64,000 nt of DNA from Marinobacter sp. HL-58 (GCF_001314605.1 NZ_LIHP01000010.1:1-64000); one strand, 5' to 3'. Counted from the stretch's first letter, positions 23,105-33,601 are shown. Notes: generated by a model not told the origin, from the letters alone. Program-made: numbers and translations.

Positions 23105-25465
23105 ATGCGTGCCTTGCCTCCGATCCGGTTATTCAAACGAATAGGTGTACGGCCACTGGCTGCCAGGCTGCTGGTTTATGTGCTGTTGTTCAGCCTGATT
23201 CTGTCTCTGGCGGCAACAGGCGTGCAGATGATCGGTGAGCTGGAGCGCCGCACGGAGGAGCTTCGCAGCACTCAGGAACGTGCCGCAGAGCTGGTGTCCG
23301 GCGCGATGAGCAACAATCTGTGGCTGATGAATTACAGCGAGGTGGCCAACAGTCTGGACGACATGCGGGCCATTCCGGTGATTCAGCATGCCAGGGTCAT
23401 TACCGCCGGAGGAGAGGAGTTCAGCACCGGCACCTACCCCGATGGCCGTGTGATCACCCAGTCTTTCCCGCTGGTGTTTAACCGCGAATCCTTTGATAAC
23501 CCTGAAGCCATGGGTACGCTGACGGTCACCTCGTCCGTGGATACGGTGTATAACGAGCTCATGGATCGGGCGCTGCTCACTCTGCTGTTCCAGTCGATAA
23601 TTGTGATGCTGGGCACTCTGGGGTTGCTGCTTATTGTCCGGTTTACCCTGGCACGGCACCTGGAAGCGATTTCCGACTATGCCGCCCGCCTGAATCTGGA
23701 TGCGTTGATTGAGCCACTGAAGCTTCGCCGCAAACCGCCCAAACACGGCGATGAGCTCAGTGAGCTGGAGCAGGCCCTGAATACCATGCGTCTGCAGCTG
23801 CTGGAAGATACCCGCTCACTGCGGCAGACATCGATTCAGTCCCGGGATGAACGGGACGAGGCGGTGCGGGCCAATCATGCCAAGAACCAGTTCCTCGCCA
23901 ATGTCAGCCATGAATTGCGGATTCCGCTGCAATCGGTTCTGGGCTACGCCAACCTGCTTTCCGATACACCTCTGGATCAGGAGCAGCGGGAGTACGTGCA
24001 TACCCTGCTGAATGCCTCCGAGAGCCTCTCATCCATTATCAATGACCTGCTGGACATCTCCAGCATGGAAGCCGGCAAGCTGGTGCTGGAGGATATTCCC
24101 TTTGACCTGCGGGACACCCTCAACGATCTGGTCCACATGCTCGGTGCGCGGGCCCGGGAGAAAGGCCTGGCGCTGGAACTGAGGATTGACGAGAACCTGC
24201 CCTGGGCCCTGAGGGGCGACCCGGTGCGGCTGCGCCAGATTCTGCTGAACCTGACCTCCAACGCCATCAAGTTTACCGACTCCGGCCACGTACTGATCAG
24301 CATCGAGGTGCTGGGCCGCCGGGACGACAATGTGCGGCTGCGGGTGGCGGTTGAGGATACCGGCGTGGGGATCAACCCGGAGGACATTCCGCTGGTGTAC
24401 GAACCTTATGTACAGCTGGGCCAGCGGTTCCAGCGCCAGTTGCCGGGGGCCGGCCTGGGGCTGACCATCTGCCGCCAACTGGTCAAGCTGATGAATGGTT
24501 CCCTGGACCTGGAAAGCAGGCCCGGTGAGGGCTCCACATTCTGGATGGAGCTGACTTTGCCGGTGGCAGCCGAGAGTGCCACCCGCACCCGGCCGGATAC
24601 CAGCATGATCCGTGGCAAACGTATTCTGGTGGTTGACTCCTATGAGCTGTCCCGGAAAATTACCCTGGAAATGCTGTCCCGCCATGAGCTGGATATTGAA
24701 GCGGTGAAGTCCGCCGGCGAGGCCCTGACGTCCCTGCGCCTTGCCTCTGACAACCATGAACCCTTCGATGCCATTGTACTGGACGGCTTTGTACCGGATA
24801 TGGACAGTGATTTGCTGTGCCGGCAGATTCGCAGCAATCCGGAGTGGAGCCACACCCGGTTGCTGATCCTGTCTTCCAATCCCCAGCGGGGCGACGCGGA
24901 GCATTTCCGCCAGGCCGGGGCGGATGCGTTTTTGAGTAAGTCCCTGCGGGAGTCCTGCCTGACACCTATTCTGCACCAGCTGTTTGCGGATGCCGCCAAG
25001 GACGAACGCCGCTTCCTCACCCGTTTTTCCCTGCAGGCCGTCAGCGACAACACCCGCCGCCAGGAACTGCCCTGCAGCCGGATGAAGGTTCTGCTGGTGG
25101 AGGACAACCCGGTAAACCGCACACTTACCCGGCGGCTGCTTGAGAAGCTTGGCTGCGATGTGATGACCGCCAATGATGGCGAGGCGGCTTCCAGTCTCTG
25201 GCAGTGGCACCCGTTTGACCTGATTTTCATGGATTGTCTCATGCCCCGGGTGGACGGCTTCGAGGCCACGCGGCGCCTGCGCCAGTGGGAGAAAGACCAT
25301 GATCGCAGCCGGGTTCCGGTGGTGGCCTTGACAGCCAGTGCCATGGAAAAGGATGAAGAACGCTGCCGCGAGGCCGGTATGGATTCCTTCGTCGCCAAGC
25401 CTGTCAATATTGAAATGCTGCGAGCGGTTCTGGAACAATACTGCAAGGCGTCCGCATCCACCTGA
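23105..25465 (+). CDS. Hybrid sensor histidine kinase (BarA/GacS-like)
   Basis: This 786-residue inner-membrane protein has two membrane segments (about 20-42 and 160-180) around a periplasmic sensor. A linker is followed by a HisKA domain with the phospho-acceptor His269 in [12 protein letters not shown]. The HATPase core has [21 protein letters not shown] and [11 protein letters not shown]. Two receiver domains end it. The first (about 507-625) has VVDSYELS where the acidic pair is expected, but keeps Asp560 and the SK pair. The second (about 660-780) is complete: VEDN, Asp710 in FMDCLMP and KP. There is no Hpt domain, unlike BarA/GacS, so an external phosphotransfer protein or response regulator is needed. 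The signal is unknown. Confidence 0.85.
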   Translation: MRALPPIRLFKRIGVRPLAARLLVYVLLFSLILSLAATGVQMIGELERRTEELRSTQERAAELVSGAMSNNLWLMNYSEVANSLDDMRAIPVIQHARVITAGGEEFSTGTYPDGRVITQSFPLVFNRESFDNPEAMGTLTVTSSVDTVYNELMDRALLTLLFQSIIVMLGTLGLLLIVRFTLARHLEAISDYAARLNLDALIEPLKLRRKPPKHGDELSELEQALNTMRLQLLEDTRSLRQTSIQSRDERDEAVRANHAKNQFLANVSHELRIPLQSVLGYANLLSDTPLDQEQREYVHTLLNASESLSSIINDLLDISSMEAGKLVLEDIPFDLRDTLNDLVHMLGARAREKGLALELRIDENLPWALRGDPVRLRQILLNLTSNAIKFTDSGHVLISIEVLGRRDDNVRLRVAVEDTGVGINPEDIPLVYEPYVQLGQRFQRQLPGAGLGLTICRQLVKLMNGSLDLESRPGEGSTFWMELTLPVAAESATRTRPDTSMIRGKRILVVDSYELSRKITLEMLSRHELDIEAVKSAGEALTSLRLASDNHEPFDAIVLDGFVPDMDSDLLCRQIRSNPEWSHTRLLILSSNPQRGDAEHFRQAGADAFLSKSLRESCLTPILHQLFADAAKDERRFLTRFSLQAVSDNTRRQELPCSRMKVLLVEDNPVNRTLTRRLLEKLGCDVMTANDGEAASSLWQWHPFDLIFMDCLMPRVDGFEATRRLRQWEKDHDRSRVPVVALTASAMEKDEERCREAGMDSFVAKPVNIEMLRAVLEQYCKASAST

Positions 25466-25524
25466 GAAAGCTTCAGGCTCCTGTCACTTCAAATTCCTGT
25501 CAATATCCTGAATACAAGGTCACC

Positions 25525-25713
25525 ATGAACGTAGAATGCCCCACCTGTAAAAAGTCCGTGGAATGGAGCGAGAGCAATCCTTTTCGCCCTTTCTGTTCTG
25601 AACGCTGTAAGCTGATCGACCTGGGCGCCTGGGCCAACGAGGAATACCGGGTGCCGGCTGAAAATGTCTCCCCAGACGATCTCGACCAGGGCGACGACAC
25701 CCCCACCCACTGA
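25525..25713 (+). CDS. yacG: YacG, DNA gyrase inhibitor/zinc protein
   Basis: The 62-residue protein has the four-cysteine zinc ribbon of YacG: CPTCKK near the start and [20 protein letters not shown] after it. E. coli YacG binds GyrB and inhibits gyrase. The ATG at 25525 follows a weak AAGG at proper distance. In Pseudomonas yacG lies in the pilD-coaE cluster, so its position here near pilD-coaE is an expanded form of a conserved layout. Length and signature are both typical. Confidence 0.92.
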   Translation: MNVECPTCKKSVEWSESNPFRPFCSERCKLIDLGAWANEEYRVPAENVSPDDLDQGDDTPTH

Positions 25714-25851
25714 AAGCCCTTATTAACCGGCCCTTAACCCGTTTTAAGTTGAGCCACCCGGGGCTGCCCGTTACTATTCAGGCAGTTAACCCGATGATCA
25801 GGCGGGTAAGCACCCGAACCGGATACAATCAATCAAAGAGAAGGTAGAAGA

Positions 25852-26406
25852 ATGAAAGCGTACCGTATTCCTTTTATCGTTCTGTCCCTTGCTGCAGCGC
25901 CTGTATACGCAGCCGATGCGGACCTGAGCCTGACCAACGACTCCGTAAAGGGCCAGGTAAATTTTTTCGACACCAACTCTGATATTCAGGTGGGTACCGG
26001 TTACACCTACCACGAAGGCAGCCGCCATATCGGCAACGTGGATTTCCACGCCCAGGGCCGCACAGCGCTCGGTAACCTGCCTACTACCGCAGGCATTGGT
26101 CTGCGTGCCATCGGCTGGGATGACGATCGTCTGGATGGTGGTGCTGTTGCCCTTGGCGGGTTTGCCACGGTGAATGTGCCCGACGTGCCGGGGCTGTCGT
26201 TTACCGGCGGGCTCCACTATGCACCCAGCATTCTGTCCTTCGGCGACTCCGACGAGATGACCAGTCTCGAACTGCGGGGCAGCTACCGCGTAATCCGCAA
26301 TGCCGAGCTGTTTGCCGGGTACCGGTACCTGAATACCGATTTCGATGGCCGCGGCGACCTCAACCTTGATGAAGGTGTGATGGCCGGCATGAAGATTTTC
26401 TTCTGA
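25852..26406 (+). CDS. YfaZ-family outer-membrane protein
   Basis: The 184-residue protein has a clear signal peptide (about residues 1-19, LSLAAAPVYAADA). Alternating beta-strand segments follow, ending in the C-terminal pattern LNLDEGVMAGMKIFF, whose terminal Phe is typical for BAM-dependent barrels. The overall pattern (DLSLTNDSVKGQ...FATVNVPDVPGLSFTGGL...YRYLNTDFDGRGDL) fits the YfaZ family of small outer-membrane proteins, which lack a known substrate. It is a single gene with AGAGAAGG-type ribosome-binding sequence upstream and a hairpin downstream. Confidence 0.75.
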   Translation: MKAYRIPFIVLSLAAAPVYAADADLSLTNDSVKGQVNFFDTNSDIQVGTGYTYHEGSRHIGNVDFHAQGRTALGNLPTTAGIGLRAIGWDDDRLDGGAVALGGFATVNVPDVPGLSFTGGLHYAPSILSFGDSDEMTSLELRGSYRVIRNAELFAGYRYLNTDFDGRGDLNLDEGVMAGMKIFF

Positions 26407-26432
26407 CCCGCCCCTGAGCATTGCAAGACCAG

Positions 26433-26460
26433 CCCCGCCGGTAAGCCGACCGGCGGGGTT
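26433..26460 (+). terminator. GC-rich hairpin after yfaZ-like gene
   Basis: A 9-bp perfect stem (CCCCGCCGG/CCGGCGGGG) lies 26 bases after the stop and is followed by TTATC. The T tract is short, so termination may be partial. Confidence 0.55.
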
Positions 26461-26550
26461 ATCACACCCCAAATCGTGCCCTGCCTCACTCTTTGCCCGG
26501 TACCAACTTGGTAAACTGCCCGATCATATTCCCGGAATGGTTAATCAGGC

Positions 26551-28755
26551 ATGGACAACCTCATTCTGCAATCCGCCACACGGGCTTTTCTGGCCCTTTC
26601 AGTAGCAACTGCACTGGTTCTCACTGCCGGTTGCGGTGGTGGCGATGACGCCATTGACGACGCAAGAGACAGCGAAAACAGCTTCCCGCCCGCGAAGAAT
26701 GCCAACGACGATTTCACCTCCGGCACCACCGGTGATTCCAGCGATTCGTCCGGCCTGGAGCGCAATCAGGTGCGGGTGACCATGGAAGTGCCGGAATCGG
26801 TGGCCCCGGATGGCGAGGCAACCCGTCGTAACCTCAGGATTGTGGAACCGGATACCATCAGCGTCTACCGCACCGACCAGTCCCTCCGCGAACTGGCGTC
26901 GGTGGACACCCGCTCCCGCAGGGAAGAGACCGGGCGCACGGTGATCACCTTTGAGGATGGCCTGCCCCAGGGCCCGGATGTCATTATTGAAGCAACCTAC
27001 GGCAACATCCGCATGCGGGCCCTGGCCGCTGACGCGGACCGGGATGTGAAGGTCAACCCTTTCTCCGAATACCTGGTGGTCAATGCCCTGGGCAACTATA
27101 CCGGCGATGAATTTTCCCGGATCATGGACTGTGTGAACGATGCCGACAGCACCCTGTGCCTGAACAAGTATGTGTGGTCTACCCTCGCCGACCAGGTTCA
27201 TGATTTCGAGATTGATATCCCCGGCAATCTGGGGGCACAGGGCGCACTGACCTTACTCGAAGAGCGGGGAGACTTTGCCCGCTATGTCTCTTCCATGGCG
27301 AACCTGGCGCTGCTGGGCGAGGACTCGTCAGGCAGGATCGAAGCCAGTTCCGCCGATTATCATTCGGTGTTCTGGGCTGTGGAACTGGGCCAGACGTTCC
27401 GGGAATCCACGCTTGCCGGCTCTGGCCAGTGGGGTGTGCGTGTTGCCCGTGAGGAAACCGTCACCGACGAGAATGGCACCGGTTACATTTACCCGGGCCT
27501 GACGCTGACCTCCTTCGACGCCTTCAATATCCGCGTCACCTCCCTGGCCAGCGACATCCCCTATGACCGCAAAACCCTTGTCCACAGGAACGATAACGAG
27601 TTTTTTGAGCGCACGGACTGGGAGCGCAATACCCATTCTTCATCGCCCGGTGCGGCCACGCTGGAAGACGAGATTCGACTGCTGGCCGGGCGCGCCCTGT
27701 TCCAGAGTATTACCGGCCGGGGCAGCTCGGAAATCATCGGCTGGACCCGCAACCCCTACTACCTAGACGCCTACGCGGGCGGTGGCAGCAGCGAGCCTGA
27801 CCGGGTGATCGGCGGATATTTCACCGCCGGAAAGGCCATAGAGTTGCGTTCCGAAAGCGGTGAACTGAAACGGGAACGCACCCTGGAAGACCATTACCTG
27901 TCGGTATTTGAACTGAATCTGCTGCGGGAAGAGGGTTTCGAGCGGCAGGCATTGGACGGCAGGGATTACAACGTGGTTTACCTGGCCACCCGCATGGGCG
28001 ATGAAAACCGGCCCATGGTGGTGGAAAGCGGACTCGGAGAATGGCAGATCAACGGTCCGACTGTAACCCAGGCCATGACCACTACCATGATTCGCCGGGA
28101 CGATACCGGTACTGTAACCGTCGCGCCCGGCGCACGGGATGCCACCTGGGAGATCAGCGAACGGCCTTCCCGGGTATGGGATCCCAACGAAGGCAACCGT
28201 ATTGTCAGCAATGGTCGCCTGAACCTGGATACCAATCCAGACGACGATCCAGACGACACGCCGGATATTGCCATTGGCGCCTCCACACCCGATGGCGCCC
28301 TGCTCGGCTTCAACCTGGATACCAATGCCATCGGTGAAGGCCTGATGGTGGCCGCGGAACAAGCCAATGCATCACCGCCGGCCAGCGGCCAGTACCGCCT
28401 TCAGGGCGCGACCCTTGGTATGGCACAGTCCAGCAACCGGCTGGCCCATTTTGATAACGCCCGGCTGGTCATTGAATCATCGGGCAGTGCCCGCCTGGAC
28501 GGCCAGCGGCTGGACATCGTGCACCAGGTGGACGACGAAACCGTATCCGTTCCACAGGCCCTGGTACCGGATGACGTGTCTCTCGACTACAGTGCGAATG
28601 TCGATGGGACTGCAACCTTCACCAACTCTGACGGAACCCTGACCATGGACGGTTTTTTCACGGCCGACCGGGATCAGTTCATCCTGCAACTGCGGGATAC
28701 CGACGGCGATGAGGAGATTCTGGGCCTGGTGATAGCCACACGCCTGCCAGACTGA
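26551..28755 (+). CDS. Large lipoprotein of unknown function
   Basis: The 734-residue protein has a lipoprotein signal peptide with lipobox LTAGC (Cys28 would be acylated) followed by GGGDD, typical of a surface or periplasmic lipoprotein. A low-complexity acidic/Ser linker spans about residues 30-70. The rest shows no domain I can name. It has beta-rich segments, two NGxNxD-like acidic runs (NPDDDPDDTPD) and a C-terminal region containing SLDYSANVDGTATFTNSDGTLTMDG that resembles a small beta-sandwich. It stands alone between the YfaZ-like and Bax-like genes, all co-directional. Function is unknown. Confidence 0.7.
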   Translation: MDNLILQSATRAFLALSVATALVLTAGCGGGDDAIDDARDSENSFPPAKNANDDFTSGTTGDSSDSSGLERNQVRVTMEVPESVAPDGEATRRNLRIVEPDTISVYRTDQSLRELASVDTRSRREETGRTVITFEDGLPQGPDVIIEATYGNIRMRALAADADRDVKVNPFSEYLVVNALGNYTGDEFSRIMDCVNDADSTLCLNKYVWSTLADQVHDFEIDIPGNLGAQGALTLLEERGDFARYVSSMANLALLGEDSSGRIEASSADYHSVFWAVELGQTFRESTLAGSGQWGVRVAREETVTDENGTGYIYPGLTLTSFDAFNIRVTSLASDIPYDRKTLVHRNDNEFFERTDWERNTHSSSPGAATLEDEIRLLAGRALFQSITGRGSSEIIGWTRNPYYLDAYAGGGSSEPDRVIGGYFTAGKAIELRSESGELKRERTLEDHYLSVFELNLLREEGFERQALDGRDYNVVYLATRMGDENRPMVVESGLGEWQINGPTVTQAMTTTMIRRDDTGTVTVAPGARDATWEISERPSRVWDPNEGNRIVSNGRLNLDTNPDDDPDDTPDIAIGASTPDGALLGFNLDTNAIGEGLMVAAEQANASPPASGQYRLQGATLGMAQSSNRLAHFDNARLVIESSGSARLDGQRLDIVHQVDDETVSVPQALVPDDVSLDYSANVDGTATFTNSDGTLTMDGFFTADRDQFILQLRDTDGDEEILGLVIATRLPD

Positions 28756-28833
28756 CCAGTAGCAGACCACCCGGGCAACTCAGCCGTATAACCTGTTATA
28801 ATCACTGTCATATCGATTGTAACGAGAGGTTTT

Positions 28834-29769
28834 ATGTCTTCTGGTATCCGGGTGCTTCTGCTGGCGTTTCCTATGGTTATTTTTGGCTTATGGGGAGCCC
28901 TGCATACGCCAGACCCTGATCTGGACCGGAACGCAAACCGGGGTGGGGACGAAACCGACGACATTGTGCTAACCAAGCTACCGCCCCTGCCGCGCTGGGC
29001 CAGGACTGATCTGCCGGATTTTTCCGATTACAGCGATACTACTGAAAAGAAAGCGGCGTTTTTTGCCTTTCTGTATCCGCGGATCGTGCTGGCCAACTCA
29101 CGCATCCTGATCGAACGCGAGTACCTGCAAAGCCTCGCCGACAAGGAGAATCTCACCAGATCAGAGCTGACCTGGCTGAGGCGCCAGGCGGAACGCCTGC
29201 GGGTAGACGAAGAGCCCGGAAGCCAGGATATGTTCCGCCGACTGGAGAACCGCCTGGATGTGATTCCGCCGTCACTGATCATGGCCCAGGCGGCCAACGA
29301 ATCTGCCTGGGGTACTTCCCGCTTCGCCCTCAGGGGTAACAACCTGTTTGGTCAGTGGTGTTTCTCCAAGGGCTGTGGCCTGGTACCCCAGGGCCGCATC
29401 GAGGGTGCCAGCCACGAAGTGGCAACCTTCGACTCGCCCTACTTCTCCGTTCGCTCCTACATCCAGAACCTGAACCGGCACCCTACCTATCAGCCACTTC
29501 GGGACATCCGCCTCAAGGCTCACAGCAACGGCGATTACGCCAGTGGCTCAAGCCTGGCCGCCGGCCTGCTCGGCTACTCGGAACGAGGCGAGGATTACGT
29601 AAAAGAAATCAGAAGCATGATCCGCCACAACAACCTGACCTACTACGACGAGAAGTTCCGCAGTGTTCGGGAAGGCAGCCAGAAGTCATTGCTGAAGCTG
29701 GCATCAGCCAGCAAGGAAGAGGCACTGCTTCCCGACAACGTGGATGATGCCGCCGGCAGCGAAGGATAA
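28834..29769 (+). CDS. Bax-like glucosaminidase-domain protein
   Basis: The 311-residue protein has an N-terminal membrane anchor or signal (VLLLAFPMVIFGLWGAL). A C-terminal glucosaminidase (GH73-like) domain has PSLIMAQAANESAWGTSRFALRGNN... visible as SLIMAQAANESAWGTSRF with the catalytic-type Glu near 155, then NNLFGQWCF and RSYIQNLNRHPTY. This matches the Bax family of predicted peptidoglycan beta-N-acetylglucosaminidases, exported to the periplasm. The start is ATG after GAGAGG. Downstream, an acyltransferase gene begins 49 bases later on the same strand. Confidence 0.85.
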   Translation: MSSGIRVLLLAFPMVIFGLWGALHTPDPDLDRNANRGGDETDDIVLTKLPPLPRWARTDLPDFSDYSDTTEKKAAFFAFLYPRIVLANSRILIEREYLQSLADKENLTRSELTWLRRQAERLRVDEEPGSQDMFRRLENRLDVIPPSLIMAQAANESAWGTSRFALRGNNLFGQWCFSKGCGLVPQGRIEGASHEVATFDSPYFSVRSYIQNLNRHPTYQPLRDIRLKAHSNGDYASGSSLAAGLLGYSERGEDYVKEIRSMIRHNNLTYYDEKFRSVREGSQKSLLKLASASKEEALLPDNVDDAAGSEG

Positions 29770-29818
29770 TCCTGCCACCAGATAACCGCCAAGACCTGTA
29801 TTCCGGAGATGTCTGTCC

Positions 29819-30715
29819 ATGCTCAGTTTCTTGCCTGCACCGGTCAAAGGTGTGCTTGCAATTCTGCTTATCCTGCTGAACACACTGTGGCTTTTTCCGA
29901 TCCTGATGGTCTTTGCCATCATCAAACTGGTGATTCCGGCAACCTCCGTCCGTAAGGGATGCACCATTGTTCTCAACCGCATTGCCTGGCTGTGGATCGG
30001 TTTCAACAATGTACTGGCGGATGTGCTCCATGATATCGAGTGGGACGTTCGCGGCGCCGAGGGCCTGAGCCGTGAGCACTGGTATTTTGTCACCTGCAAC
30101 CACCAGAGCTGGGCCGATATCCCGGCGATCCAGCACGCGCTGAACAGCCGCATCCCGCTGCTCAAATTTTTCCTGAAGCAACAGCTTATCTGGGTGCCTT
30201 TCCTGGGCATCGCCTGGTGGGCGCTGGATTTTCCGTTCATGAAACGGCACACCAAGGAGCAGATTGCCCGCCGCCCGGAACTGAAAGGGCAGGATGTGGC
30301 AACCACCCGGGCAGCCTGTGAGAAATTCCGCTACACGCCGGTAACTATCTTCAACTTCATGGAAGGCACCAGGCTGACGCCGGTCAAGCACAAGAGCCAG
30401 AACTCTCCCTACAGAAACCTGCTCAAGCCCCGCGCCGGTGGCACTGCCTTTGTACTGGAAGCCATGGGTGAGTCACTGCACACCATGCTGGATGTCACCA
30501 TTGTGTACCCGGAAGGCCGGTGCGGCATCTGGGACTACCTGTGCGGTCGTGTGGGAAAAATCGTGATCGATATCCGGACCCGGGAAATCCCGAACCGCTT
30601 CCTCGGTATGGACTACCAGAACGACCGGGATATCCGGGTGGATTTCCAGCGCTGGGTCGGTCAGATCTGGGCAGAAAAGGACGCCCGCATTGAAGAGCTG
30701 AAACAGTCCGCCTGA
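29819..30715 (+). CDS. YihG-type membrane acyltransferase
   Basis: The 298-residue PlsC-superfamily protein has two hydrophobic N-terminal segments. The catalytic HX4D motif lies in CNHQSWADI (His95, Asp100). A FPFMKRHTKEQI block and the glycerophosphate-binding FMEGTR motif at about 180 follow. These are hallmarks of the YihG/YihF branch of 1-acyl-glycerol-3-phosphate acyltransferases, which transfer acyl chains to lysophosphatidate or related lipids at the inner membrane. The exact acceptor is unsettled for this branch. It lies downstream of the Bax-like gene and ends 3 bases before the convergent LuxR gene. Confidence 0.88.
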   Translation: MLSFLPAPVKGVLAILLILLNTLWLFPILMVFAIIKLVIPATSVRKGCTIVLNRIAWLWIGFNNVLADVLHDIEWDVRGAEGLSREHWYFVTCNHQSWADIPAIQHALNSRIPLLKFFLKQQLIWVPFLGIAWWALDFPFMKRHTKEQIARRPELKGQDVATTRAACEKFRYTPVTIFNFMEGTRLTPVKHKSQNSPYRNLLKPRAGGTAFVLEAMGESLHTMLDVTIVYPEGRCGIWDYLCGRVGKIVIDIRTREIPNRFLGMDYQNDRDIRVDFQRWVGQIWAEKDARIEELKQSA

Positions 30716-30718
30716 GGC

Positions 30719-33415
30719 CTAAAGCAGGCCCAATTCCCGGGCGCGGACGATGGCCTGGGTGCGGGATTTCACTTCCAGTTTGGCGTTGATCCGGCGGGCA
30801 TGGGTTTTGACCGTGTGCAGTGAGATGTGCAGGCGGTCGGCAATATCCTGGTTTGACAGGCCCTGGGCAATCAATTCCAGCACACCCTGCTCCCGGTCAC
30901 TGATAGGCTCGGCCAGGGGCGCCTGCTCCTTCATGTCCGACAGGCCATATAACCGCCCTACCGACTCGGTAAACGGCGTGTCCGGCAGCTGCGGCCAGGT
31001 TTTTTCCAGCAGTTCCTGCAACTCCCCCTTCAGCTCGGCGAAGGGGCTGATGTAATGCTCGTCCCCGGCCATGTTGATCGCCGTGGCGAGAAGCTTCTGG
31101 CCAACCGCGGGGCCTTTCTGGCGCCAGTTGACAACACTCTCCAGCAATCTGGAATGGATATCGAGCCCGAACGGCAGTGGTTCACCATTATTGTGGCGGA
31201 TACGCTTCACCGTTTCCGCCGCCTTGACGTCGTCGCCCCGTGCCAGTTCAATCCTGGCCTGAAGGCAGTCCAACATCCCCGGCATCATCGGGAACATTTC
31301 CGGCACGCAGTTCACTTTTCGCCAGGGATTCAGGCGTTCCATGGCCTGGGCCGCTGTATCCGGCTGTCCCATTGACAGCCAGCCACTGATTTTCAAGGCT
31401 TCCAGCACCGGAACATACACCGACTGATCCACCTGCCAGGACTGCATGGTACGTTCGGCACGACCTATCCAGGCAAAGGCATCATCCAGGCGGTTCTGGG
31501 TGCGACAGATCAGCACCCTCAGCGCCATGGCCAGCAACAGGCCAAGGTCACGGGTCTGCTCCGCATGGCGGATACAGGTTACCAGCAGGCGGTCTGCTTC
31601 CGCTTCCCGGCCCTGATGCCACAAAACCATCACCAGGTTGAGCTGGAGCCGCGTCTCGCCAACACGCGCCGGCCGTGACGACTCGTTCATGGCGGTATCC
31701 AGGCCGGTTCTCAGCAGTTGCTCAGCATGTTTCAGCGAGCCCTTACCCAGCTCGATCCTTGCGTGGGCATACACCGCAAGAATTTCCGAGCCGGCATCAC
31801 CCGCTTCCCGGGCCAGCTTTGCTGCAATGCGGTTGGCTTCCCGGGCTGCCCCGAAGTCGCCCGCAGCGCAAAGAGCGCTGGAACGCACCAACTGAGTCAC
31901 CAACTGGCCCTGGGTAGAGAGCTCTTCATCCCGGAGAGCACGGTCCGCCACGGCCAGGGCTTCATCAACGCTACCTTCGCCGCGAAGAATAAAAGCCCGC
32001 AGAGCGTCTATACGGCCAACCAGTTCGGGATGGTTTCCCTCATCCAGGTCGCTGATTAACATCTTTGCCTGCCTGAACTGGCCACCGATGGCATGAACCC
32101 AGCCATAAACAATTTTCAGCCGGGCACTCCTCTCCAGCAGGCCCGGCGGCAATGACCGCCGAAGCCGCAGCAGTGACGCGGTATCCTGGCCTATAAGCAA
32201 CGCTTCCGAGCCTTCAGAGGCAATGCGGACGGACTCTTCCAGGTCACCGCTCAACAGCGCATAACGCAAGGCCTCCGGAAACTGGTTACGCTCACTGAAC
32301 CAGCGGCTGGCCTTGAGGGCCCGTTCCCGGGAACCATCCAGCGCCGGCGTCTGCAGCCAGTCATGCAGCAACGGGTTGAGGCGGAACCAACGGCCCCGGC
32401 CCGGAAGCGGGCGCAGCGGCATGCCGGTTTCGGCGGCGGCGGATGGCCTGAAGGCATGATCACAACCGGCATCTGCCAGCGCCAGGAAGAGTTCGTCCGA
32501 CACAATCTCCATCTCCGCCATAATCCGCAGCGAACGCTGCTGCCCGGGTGTGAGATGAATCAGCACCGCATCCCGGAGGAACCGCTCAACGCTGAAAGTC
32601 TCCTGGATCGGCAGTCGGGCCTCGGATGAGGAATCCAGCTCCCTCTGGTACAGACCAAGCGGTGTTATCCAGCCTTCCGTCAGCGAATACAGGTGCTCAA
32701 CGGCAACGGTGGTGAGCTGGTTGCGGCTGACTGCAGTCTGGAAGAATTCGAAGGTTTCGGAACGGGTCAGCTCCAGGGGCTCGGTGCCAATCCGATTGAA
32801 GCGGCCTTCCAGTTCGTAGGTATGGGTTTCAAAAGGCAGTGGTTTTCTCGACACCAGAACCAGCGCGAGTCCAGCGGGTGTGTTGGCTGTAAGTTGTTGC
32901 AACAGGGCAATGGCTGCCGGGTTAACGACTGTCCCGATGTTGTCCACCACCAGGACATTGTCCGCTTGCGGATTGCACCAGTGAGGTTCGGACAACAGCA
33001 GTGCCAACGCATCGCTACAACTGGCAGCCTTCTGCTGGCCGGATGGTCGGGGCGTTACCCGGGGCGGCGCCAATGCAATATCCAGCAGCGCCATCATCCG
33101 GCTGGCGTCGTTCTCCTGGCCAGTGAGACTGAGCCAGCGCAGGGTTTCCGGACTGCGGCCGGTTTCACGGAAAGCGGCGCTCAGTGCATGGGATTTGCCG
33201 AACCCCGACGGTGCTTCGATAAACAGCACCTTGCCCGGCGCAATCACGGATGTGAGTTTTTCGGTGAGTGCCGGTCTCTTCAGGTAATTGGGTACCGGCT
33301 CCGGCATCCTTACCCGTTGACGCAGTAAATCCCTGATCAACTCGCCACGATATGCTCCACCCAGTGCCGACTGGAACTCATCGTTGGCCGCACAGCCATC
33401 ATCAAATGGTTTCAC
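30719..33415 (-). CDS. MalT-type LuxR-family regulator
   Basis: The 898-residue LAL/MalT-like transcription factor has an N-terminal STAND NTPase with Walker A EAPSGFGKS at about 67-75 and VLVVDNIG Walker B near 150. A long TPR-like helical middle follows, then a C-terminal LuxR helix-turn-helix (ISDREQGVLELIAQGLSNQ, then DIADRLHISLHTVKTHARR) ending in RARELGLL. Such proteins are switched by a small ligand bound to the TPR region. Its target is probably the DUF1329-DUF1302 operon directly upstream, in the same orientation. That is inferred from position. Pseudomonas relatives next to DUF1302 genes show a similar arrangement. Confidence 0.88.
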   Translation of the reverse strand: MKPFDDGCAANDEFQSALGGAYRGELIRDLLRQRVRMPEPVPNYLKRPALTEKLTSVIAPGKVLFIEAPSGFGKSHALSAAFRETGRSPETLRWLSLTGQENDASRMMALLDIALAPPRVTPRPSGQQKAASCSDALALLLSEPHWCNPQADNVLVVDNIGTVVNPAAIALLQQLTANTPAGLALVLVSRKPLPFETHTYELEGRFNRIGTEPLELTRSETFEFFQTAVSRNQLTTVAVEHLYSLTEGWITPLGLYQRELDSSSEARLPIQETFSVERFLRDAVLIHLTPGQQRSLRIMAEMEIVSDELFLALADAGCDHAFRPSAAAETGMPLRPLPGRGRWFRLNPLLHDWLQTPALDGSRERALKASRWFSERNQFPEALRYALLSGDLEESVRIASEGSEALLIGQDTASLLRLRRSLPPGLLERSARLKIVYGWVHAIGGQFRQAKMLISDLDEGNHPELVGRIDALRAFILRGEGSVDEALAVADRALRDEELSTQGQLVTQLVRSSALCAAGDFGAAREANRIAAKLAREAGDAGSEILAVYAHARIELGKGSLKHAEQLLRTGLDTAMNESSRPARVGETRLQLNLVMVLWHQGREAEADRLLVTCIRHAEQTRDLGLLLAMALRVLICRTQNRLDDAFAWIGRAERTMQSWQVDQSVYVPVLEALKISGWLSMGQPDTAAQAMERLNPWRKVNCVPEMFPMMPGMLDCLQARIELARGDDVKAAETVKRIRHNNGEPLPFGLDIHSRLLESVVNWRQKGPAVGQKLLATAINMAGDEHYISPFAELKGELQELLEKTWPQLPDTPFTESVGRLYGLSDMKEQAPLAEPISDREQGVLELIAQGLSNQDIADRLHISLHTVKTHARRINAKLEVKSRTQAIVRARELGLL

Positions 33416-33571
33416 TCTTTGCCCCGTTGAAAACCCGGAATCTGCAGGCCCACGGGCCCGATCTCCGGCAAATGTGATCTCTGCCTTGTCGTTATCATGG
33501 CGTCCTGCATCGGGTACGCCTTTAGTATTAGTAACGAGAGGTTAAACCAAATCAGGGGTAGGCTGCAAAAA

Positions 33572-33601
33572 CAAAAAAAACGGCGGGCCTGAGCCCGCCG
33601 C
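33572..33601 (-). terminator. Rho-independent terminator of the DUF1329 operon
   Basis: An 8-bp perfect stem (CGGCGGGC/GCCCGCCG, loop CTGA) lies 40 bases after the DUF1329 stop. Reading the minus strand it is followed by eight T, making a strong terminator between this operon and the LuxR regulator gene. Confidence 0.9.
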
